A stretch of DNA of 11,048 nt, from NCBI GenBank assembly GCA_002386405.1, contig DGIP01000245.1:1-11048 (forward strand), read 5' to 3'. Below, in pieces: positions 7,520-11,048 of this stretch. The notes under the pieces were generated by a model. It was given only the letters and a program-made list of their open reading frames with translations. It ran no database searches and was not told the DNA's origin. This DNA is from Stenotrophomonas maltophilia. Lineage in GTDB: Bacteria; Pseudomonadota; Gammaproteobacteria; Xanthomonadales; Xanthomonadaceae. The number at the start of each line of letters is the position of its first letter. Positions within the stretch are counted from its first letter, which is position 1. The position numbers and the translations under genes were made by a program.

Positions 7520-9556
7520 TCATTGTCCCCAGCGCAGGCCGGCATCAAGGCCGATATGTCGTTCGCGGTTGCCGTCGTAGACCGGCCGCGACCAGCTGAT
7601 CCCGTATTCGAAGATCCGGCCATCGGCCAGCTGCCACTCGTGGCGGTACTCGGCCGACGGCACCAGCGCGCTGCCGAAGCCCTGCTGCCAGTAGTTGCCC
7701 AGCGACACCGTCAGGCGGTGGCGGAAATGCCGCTCGTAGTGGCGCCACAGCTGCTGGTCCACGCGCAGGCCGATCTCCGCCGAACGGTCTTCGGACGGGT
7801 TGAAGTAGGGCACGTCATCGCGGCTGCCGCGGCTGGCGTACAGGCTGCCCAGGCCATCCAGCAGCAGGGTGGGGCGGGTCAGCAGGCGCTGTTCGATGCT
7901 GGTGCTGAGGGTGTCGCGGCGGTTGCCATCGTCATAGCGGAACTGGCTGACACCGGCGCTCCAGTGGGTGAGCTCGTTGCGGCGGTAATCCACCGCCAGC
8001 GCCACGCTGTCGGCGGTGATGCCCGAAATGCGCGCCTGCAGCGAGGCATCGGCGGCGTTGCGTGCCGCGGTGACGCCGGCGTGCCAGGTATCGCTGAACT
8101 GCCAGCCGAAACCGGCGCTCAGGCCGGTCTCGCCCACATCATCGTTGGCGCGGTTGACGAACAGTTCCGCGTCGGCGCGGCCGAAGCGGTAGCGCGTGCC
8201 CAGCCCCACCCACAGCGGGCGGATGGTCTGGTCCTGGAAATCCACGCTGCGGCGGTCGGCGAAGGTCACCAGGCGCCAGCGGTCGTCGATCACCGGCGAC
8301 TGCAGTTCCAGCCCGTAACGACCATCGTCGTTGCCCAGCGGCGAGGTGCCGCCACCGCCTTCACTCTTGCCGCCTTCGGCATAGGCATGCAGCTGCCAGC
8401 CACGGTGCGCCTTCCAGCTGCGGTCCATGCGCTGCACGGAGGGCTGGTTGGGGTAGCGTTCCAGCAGCGAATCGTGGATCGGCCGCGCCAGGTCGTCGCG
8501 CTGCAGTTCCACGTAAGCATCGTACTGGCCCAGGCGCGCCGAGACGTCGCGCGGGTCCAGCGTGTTGGCCATGCCATAGCGTTCCAGCGCACGCCGCGGC
8601 CAGCCACGCATCATGTAGATGTTGCCGAGCGAAGACTGGGTGCCGCCGTTGGCCGGGGCCAGTTCCACCATCTTCTCCAGCTCGCGCTGCGCGGTGGGCA
8701 GGTCGCCGCTGTAGGCGCGGATCATGGCCAGGTTGAGGTCGGCTTCGTAGCGCGGCCAGTTGGCGTACGGCGCGCGTGCACCATTGGCCCAGCGCCAGGC
8801 CGGCTCCTGCTTCTGCCACTGGGTGAGCACGTCGATGGCGGCGCCGGCGCGCTCGCTTTCCAGGTGCGCGTAGGCCAGTTCCGAATGCACTTCGGAGCGG
8901 CCCGGGTCGGCCTTGAGTGCCGCTTCCAGAACGGGAATGGCTTCTTCCGGGTGCTGGCTGGCCATCAGCGAATCGCCGACCGGGGCCATCAGGTAGTTGG
9001 GGACTTCGTGGCCTTCGGCGAGCAGGGCGCGGTATTCGGTGCGCACCTGTTCGTGGCGGCCCAGCCGGTTGAGCAGGATCAGCCGGTCGAAGCGGATCCG
9101 CAGCGGTGCGGTCTGTGCGGTGAGGCCATCGCGCTGCAGATAGGCATCCATCTGCGCCAGCGCGTCTTCGGCCTCGTCCAGGCGGGTGTCTTCGCTGGCG
9201 CCATAGGCCAGGCTCCAGCCCACGCGCTTGGCCAGGTAATTGGCTTCAAAGCGCTGCTTCTGCGCTTCGTCGAACAGCTCTGGGCGCGCCTGGTAGCGCT
9301 GCCACGCCAGGTGCGCGTTGCCGATGTCCGACAGCGTCAGCACCTGCAGGCGGTAGAGCAGGTCATCGTTGGGCACGTCCACCTGGGCGCGTTCGATCGC
9401 GGCAAGCGCGTCCAGCCAACGCGCCTGGTCACGGTAGGTGCTGATTTCCGCCAGATGGTCCGCCCGCGACGTCGCCGCAGATGCAGCTGGAACCGTCAAG
9501 CAAAGCGTGGCGCATGCCAGGCCGACGCAGAGCGCCAGCGGCCGATGGTTGTACAT
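7520..9556 (-). CDS. pgaA: PGA export porin (TPR plus outer-membrane beta-barrel)
   Basis: Outer-membrane porin that exports PGA, with a periplasmic TPR region that guides the polymer and contacts PgaB. The product is 678 residues, clearly shorter than E. coli PgaA (about 807). Residues 1-27 form a signal peptide (hydrophobic 7-22, cleavage after AASA). Residues about 35-370 are helical with TPR-like repeats (for example around 205-250 and 285-335). From about 385 to the end, alternating strands rich in aromatic and charged residues suit a C-terminal beta-barrel (WQLHAYAEGG, RWRLVTFADR, YRFGRADAELFVNRA, WSAGVSQFRYDDG, closing GLDAGLRWGQ). The shortfall relative to E. coli probably reflects fewer TPRs. 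First gene of the operon; a weak Shine-Dalgarno (GGGGG, 4 nt from ATG) and a possible CsrA site hint at translational control. A short in-frame alternative start is not obvious, and the signal peptide supports this one. Confidence 0.94.
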   Translation of the reverse strand: MYNHRPLALCVGLACATLCLTVPAASAATSRADHLAEISTYRDQARWLDALAAIERAQVDVPNDDLLYRLQVLTLSDIGNAHLAWQRYQARPELFDEAQKQRFEANYLAKRVGWSLAYGASEDTRLDEAEDALAQMDAYLQRDGLTAQTAPLRIRFDRLILLNRLGRHEQVRTEYRALLAEGHEVPNYLMAPVGDSLMASQHPEEAIPVLEAALKADPGRSEVHSELAYAHLESERAGAAIDVLTQWQKQEPAWRWANGARAPYANWPRYEADLNLAMIRAYSGDLPTAQRELEKMVELAPANGGTQSSLGNIYMMRGWPRRALERYGMANTLDPRDVSARLGQYDAYVELQRDDLARPIHDSLLERYPNQPSVQRMDRSWKAHRGWQLHAYAEGGKSEGGGGTSPLGNDDGRYGLELQSPVIDDRWRLVTFADRRSVDFQDQTIRPLWVGLGTRYRFGRADAELFVNRANDDVGETGLSAGFGWQFSDTWHAGVTAARNAADASLQARISGITADSVALAVDYRRNELTHWSAGVSQFRYDDGNRRDTLSTSIEQRLLTRPTLLLDGLGSLYASRGSRDDVPYFNPSEDRSAEIGLRVDQQLWRHYERHFRHRLTVSLGNYWQQGFGSALVPSAEYRHEWQLADGRIFEYGISWSRPVYDGNRERHIGLDAGLRWGQ

Positions 9557-9570
9557 GGAACCCCCGGGAG

Positions 9571-9577
9571 CATCCCT
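9571..9577 (-). promoter_or_regulatory. Possible CsrA/RsmA binding site before pgaA
   Basis: The minus-strand RNA reads AAGGGAUGC, close to the CARGGAUGU core that CsrA prefers, and ends 14 nt before the pgaA ATG. CsrA represses pgaA translation in E. coli through several such sites. Here I see one good site, and its GGA falls in a short 4-bp stem rather than in a loop. Confidence 0.3.
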
Positions 9578-9602
9578 TCAAAAGAATCTGTTTGTGCGGG
9601 AA

Positions 9603-9620
9603 ATGTGACGCACATCACAT
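9603..9620. promoter_or_regulatory. Crp/Clp-type operator (TGTGA-N6-TCACA)
   Basis: ATGTGA-CGCACA-TCACAT is a perfect two-fold site with 6-bp arms and the 6-base spacing of the Crp family consensus. It ends 46 bp upstream of the pgaA start. In Xanthomonadaceae the Crp-like protein is Clp, whose DNA binding is inhibited by c-di-GMP in Xanthomonas. Whether the site activates or represses cannot be told without the transcription start. Confidence 0.72.
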
Positions 9621-9624
9621 GCCA

Positions 9625-9653
9625 ATCGTGCCCGAAACGGCGTTTGTTGACAA
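9625..9653 (-). promoter_or_regulatory. Weak sigma-70 promoter candidate for pgaABCD
   Basis: On the minus strand TTGTCA (9653-9648) is followed after 17 nt by CACGAT (9630-9625). The -35 is good and the -10 poor. If used, transcription would begin inside the Crp/Clp palindrome, which would favour repression. Another -10-like hexamer, TAAAAT, lies at 9725-9720 without a matching -35. Confidence 0.25.
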
Positions 9654-9910
9654 ATTGTTAAGGCGCAAGATGACCTCCGCAGCTGTGGAAACAGACGCGA
9701 TCAATACTTCAACCTATTGATTTTAAAGACCATCCGGCCGCCGCCACGGCGTTGTTCCGGGGGTCTGGACACCCTGAAACCGTTCATCGGCCCCGGCAAC
9801 GAATGACGCGCCGGGACCAACCCAACTGCCCGTTTCGCAGCGCGGGTCAGTTGCTGACACGCTACGTCACAAGATGCGCACAGTGTGTGATGCGGGTGGC
9901 ATTCCCGGAC

Positions 9911-9933
9911 GTAGAGCCACGCCCTGCGTGGCT
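9911..9933 (+). repeat. GTAG-headed REP hairpin (SMAG-like), left half of an inverted pair
   Basis: Identical to the unit at 936-958. It is paired in inverted orientation with 9955-9977 across 21 bp, and lies just downstream of the HAD phosphatase gene as that gene is read. Confidence 0.9.
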
Positions 9934-9954
9934 GCTCTTCGCCGGGCACCGCGA

Positions 9955-9977
9955 AGCCACGCAGGGCGTGGCTCTAC
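9955..9977 (-). repeat. GTAG-headed REP hairpin (SMAG-like) overlapping a stop codon
   Basis: Exact reverse complement of the 23-base unit. Its GTAG head (minus strand, 9977-9974) contains the TAG stop codon of the HAD phosphatase gene at 9976-9974, so the repeat overlaps the gene's last four bases. Confidence 0.9.
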
Positions 9978-10909
9978 TCCACGAAGACCCTGGCCCAGTC
10001 ATCGCGGACGCTGACCAGCGGCCAGCCACGCTCCTTCGCCAGCGCTACAGACTTCTGGGCGCCGGAGGTATAGGCGATGTCACGCTCGTCATCATCATGG
10101 GTGACCAGCAGTGCCAGCGACGGCCCATCGCCCTGCGTGGCGAACTGCAGCATCTGGATGTCGCCGTTGGAGTTTCCGGCGGCGAAGATCGGGCGCGCGC
10201 CAATCCGGCTCCAGATCCGCACCACCTTGTTGGGGCCGTCATCGAACACCTCAAGCTTCGAGGTGTGGACCACCTTGCCGATGCCGTTCTCTTCCCGGTA
10301 TTCCAGCAGGACCGTGGTACCCACCACGCGCTCGGGCGGAATGCCGTACAGCTCGTGGGTGATGGGCCGCATGAAATCGCGCCCGCCACCGGAGACGATG
10401 TAATTGGTGAACTGGTTGGCTTCCAGATAGTGCAGCAGCTCGCGCATCGGCGCGTAGGCGGTCTTGAGGTAGGGCCGCTTCAGTACCGGGTTGTGCTCGG
10501 TGCGCAGGAAGTGCTCGGCCTTCTTCGCGAATTCGCCCACCTCATCGTCCACGTAAGCCGACAGCAGGCCGGCGGCCATCTGCTTGAGCTGGGTGTCATC
10601 GCCTTCGTAGTGCTTGGTGATGACATCGCCCAGCCAGCCCTGGTCGCGACCGTGTACGGCCTTCCATGGTTGTTTGTCACGCAAGGAGGGATCGGCCTCG
10701 GCCTGCTCGGCGATGCGTCGCAGCAGGAAGTCGGCCTGGATGGGCATGGGCTTTTCGCACCACAGGCAGCCATCGTTGTCGAACACCGCGATGCGGGCTG
10801 CGGGCGCAACGTAGTCCGGGCCGCCTTCCAGCGTGACCCGGGCAATGAAGGAGATGATGGCCTGGCGGGTGGCGCCGTGGTTCCAGCTTTTGAGCAGCCC
10901 TTCGTGCAT
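9974..10909 (-). CDS. HAD-superfamily phosphatase of unknown substrate
   Basis: Predicted cytoplasmic hydrolase of 311 residues, most like phosphoserine-phosphatase-type HAD proteins; I cannot name a substrate. The four HAD motifs are visible. Motif I is FDNDGCLW (43-50) with nucleophile Asp44 and Asp46. Motif II is Ser173 in IVSGGGRDF. Motif III is probably Lys228 in DDGPNK. Motif IV is GNSNGD (245-250) with Asp250. Residues about 52-160 form a helical C1-type cap. Position 48 in motif I is Cys, where Thr or Val is usual. No signal peptide or membrane helix is seen. The ATG at 10909 has GGAG 8 nt upstream. The stop codon TAG belongs to a REP head. The gene stands alone here: 417 bp separate it from pgaA and the window ends soon upstream, so context does not suggest a pathway. 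Confidence 0.88.
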   Translation of the reverse strand: MHEGLLKSWNHGATRQAIISFIARVTLEGGPDYVAPAARIAVFDNDGCLWCEKPMPIQADFLLRRIAEQAEADPSLRDKQPWKAVHGRDQGWLGDVITKHYEGDDTQLKQMAAGLLSAYVDDEVGEFAKKAEHFLRTEHNPVLKRPYLKTAYAPMRELLHYLEANQFTNYIVSGGGRDFMRPITHELYGIPPERVVGTTVLLEYREENGIGKVVHTSKLEVFDDGPNKVVRIWSRIGARPIFAAGNSNGDIQMLQFATQGDGPSLALLVTHDDDERDIAYTSGAQKSVALAKERGWPLVSVRDDWARVFVE

Positions 10910-11016
10910 GGTCCGGTCTCCGCAGCATGAGCGGAAATGCTAGCCCGGGGGGTGGCGGGCGGACCTGCGCAGAATCACTGTGCCTGATGCAGTAGTTGTA
11001 CTGGCCGACCGAGGGC

Positions 11017-11039
11017 GTAGAGCCACGCCCTGCGTGGCT
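11017..11039 (+). repeat. GTAG-headed REP hairpin (SMAG-like) at the window edge
   Basis: Sixth identical copy of the 23-base unit. The bases that follow (TCGCGGTGC) resemble the spacer of the 9911-9977 pair, so an inverted partner may lie just past the window end. Confidence 0.88.
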
Positions 11040-11048
11040 TCGCGGTGC

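Larger units (their letters stand above)
9557..9973. other. Non-coding stretch upstream of pgaA
   Basis: These 417 bases lie between pgaA and the HAD phosphatase gene, both on the minus strand. I see no convincing gene; the open frames here run into REP sequence. The half nearest pgaA is less GC-rich than the genes and holds the presumed pga promoter, a perfect Crp/Clp-type palindrome at 9603-9620, and a possible CsrA site. The far end holds an inverted REP pair (9911-9977). Between about 9730 and 9905 I see only small hairpins without T-runs. Confidence 0.7.

Noticed and set aside
5611..9661. Long plus-strand open frames opposite pgaA and pgaB (662 and 749 residues)
   Set aside because: They are antisense shadows caused by high-GC codon use. 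They are rich in Arg, Gln, Val and His without domains, while the minus strand encodes clear PgaA and PgaB.
9846..9858. GTCAG-TTG-CTGAC hairpin in the pga upstream region
   Set aside because: Only five base pairs and no T-run; stems this small are expected by chance in GC-rich DNA.
9867..9890. TCACA and TGTGA half-sites as another Crp/Clp box
   Set aside because: The half-sites are in the wrong order and spacing (TCACA first, far apart) for a Crp-family palindrome.
9701..9949. An 82-residue open frame on the minus strand upstream of pgaA
   Set aside because: It begins close to a REP and its first residues (PRRAWLY) are simply translated REP sequence; it has no clear ribosome-binding site or domain.
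10924..10941. AGCAT/ATGCT inverted repeat upstream of the HAD gene as an operator
   Set aside because: The five-base arms are too short to stand out, and no promoter was recognised beside it.

Overview
The window is GC-rich, densely coding and looks chromosomal. It most likely comes from Stenotrophomonas or a close relative in the Xanthomonadaceae. The best clue is six identical copies of a 23-base GTAG-headed hairpin (GTAG, then an 8-bp stem around a CCT loop), plus members of a second GTAG family. These match the SMAG class of REP elements known from Stenotrophomonas maltophilia. Gene content agrees, but I have run no database search.

Left part (2-2296, + strand): the 3' part of proB (glutamate 5-kinase, cut by the window edge) and complete proA (gamma-glutamyl phosphate reductase). 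These are the first two steps of proline synthesis. A 114-bp gap between them holds an inverted pair of REP hairpins. proA converges on the next gene across 76 bp that hold a single REP.

Middle part (2373-9556, - strand): an envelope protein with a YidB/DUF937-like N-terminus, one membrane helix, BON-like repeats and an OmpA peptidoglycan-binding domain. Upstream of it is a complete, tightly packed pgaABCD operon, transcribed right to left from 9556 to 3889. It specifies synthesis and export of poly-beta-1,6-N-acetylglucosamine (PNAG/PGA), a biofilm polysaccharide. PgaC and PgaD form the inner-membrane synthase, which c-di-GMP activates in E. coli. PgaB deacetylates and probably also cleaves the polymer in the periplasm, and PgaA is the outer-membrane porin. 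Gene junctions are 1 nt (A/B), 7 nt (B/C) and a 4-nt overlap (C/D). Three hairpins of the second REP family follow pgaD.

Right part (9557-11048): a 417-bp non-coding stretch holds the presumed pga control region. It includes a perfect TGTGA-N6-TCACA palindrome (a Crp/Clp-type operator) 47 bp upstream of pgaA, a possible CsrA site next to the pgaA start, and another inverted REP pair. A HAD-family phosphatase gene of unknown substrate follows on the - strand. The TAG inside a REP head is its stop codon. The window ends in another REP.

I see no mobile element, CRISPR array, RNA gene or wholly new system. The most useful observations are the Clp-type operator in front of a c-di-GMP-dependent polysaccharide operon, the REP placement (inside an operon, at an operon end, and forming a stop codon), and the domain mix of the OmpA-family protein.
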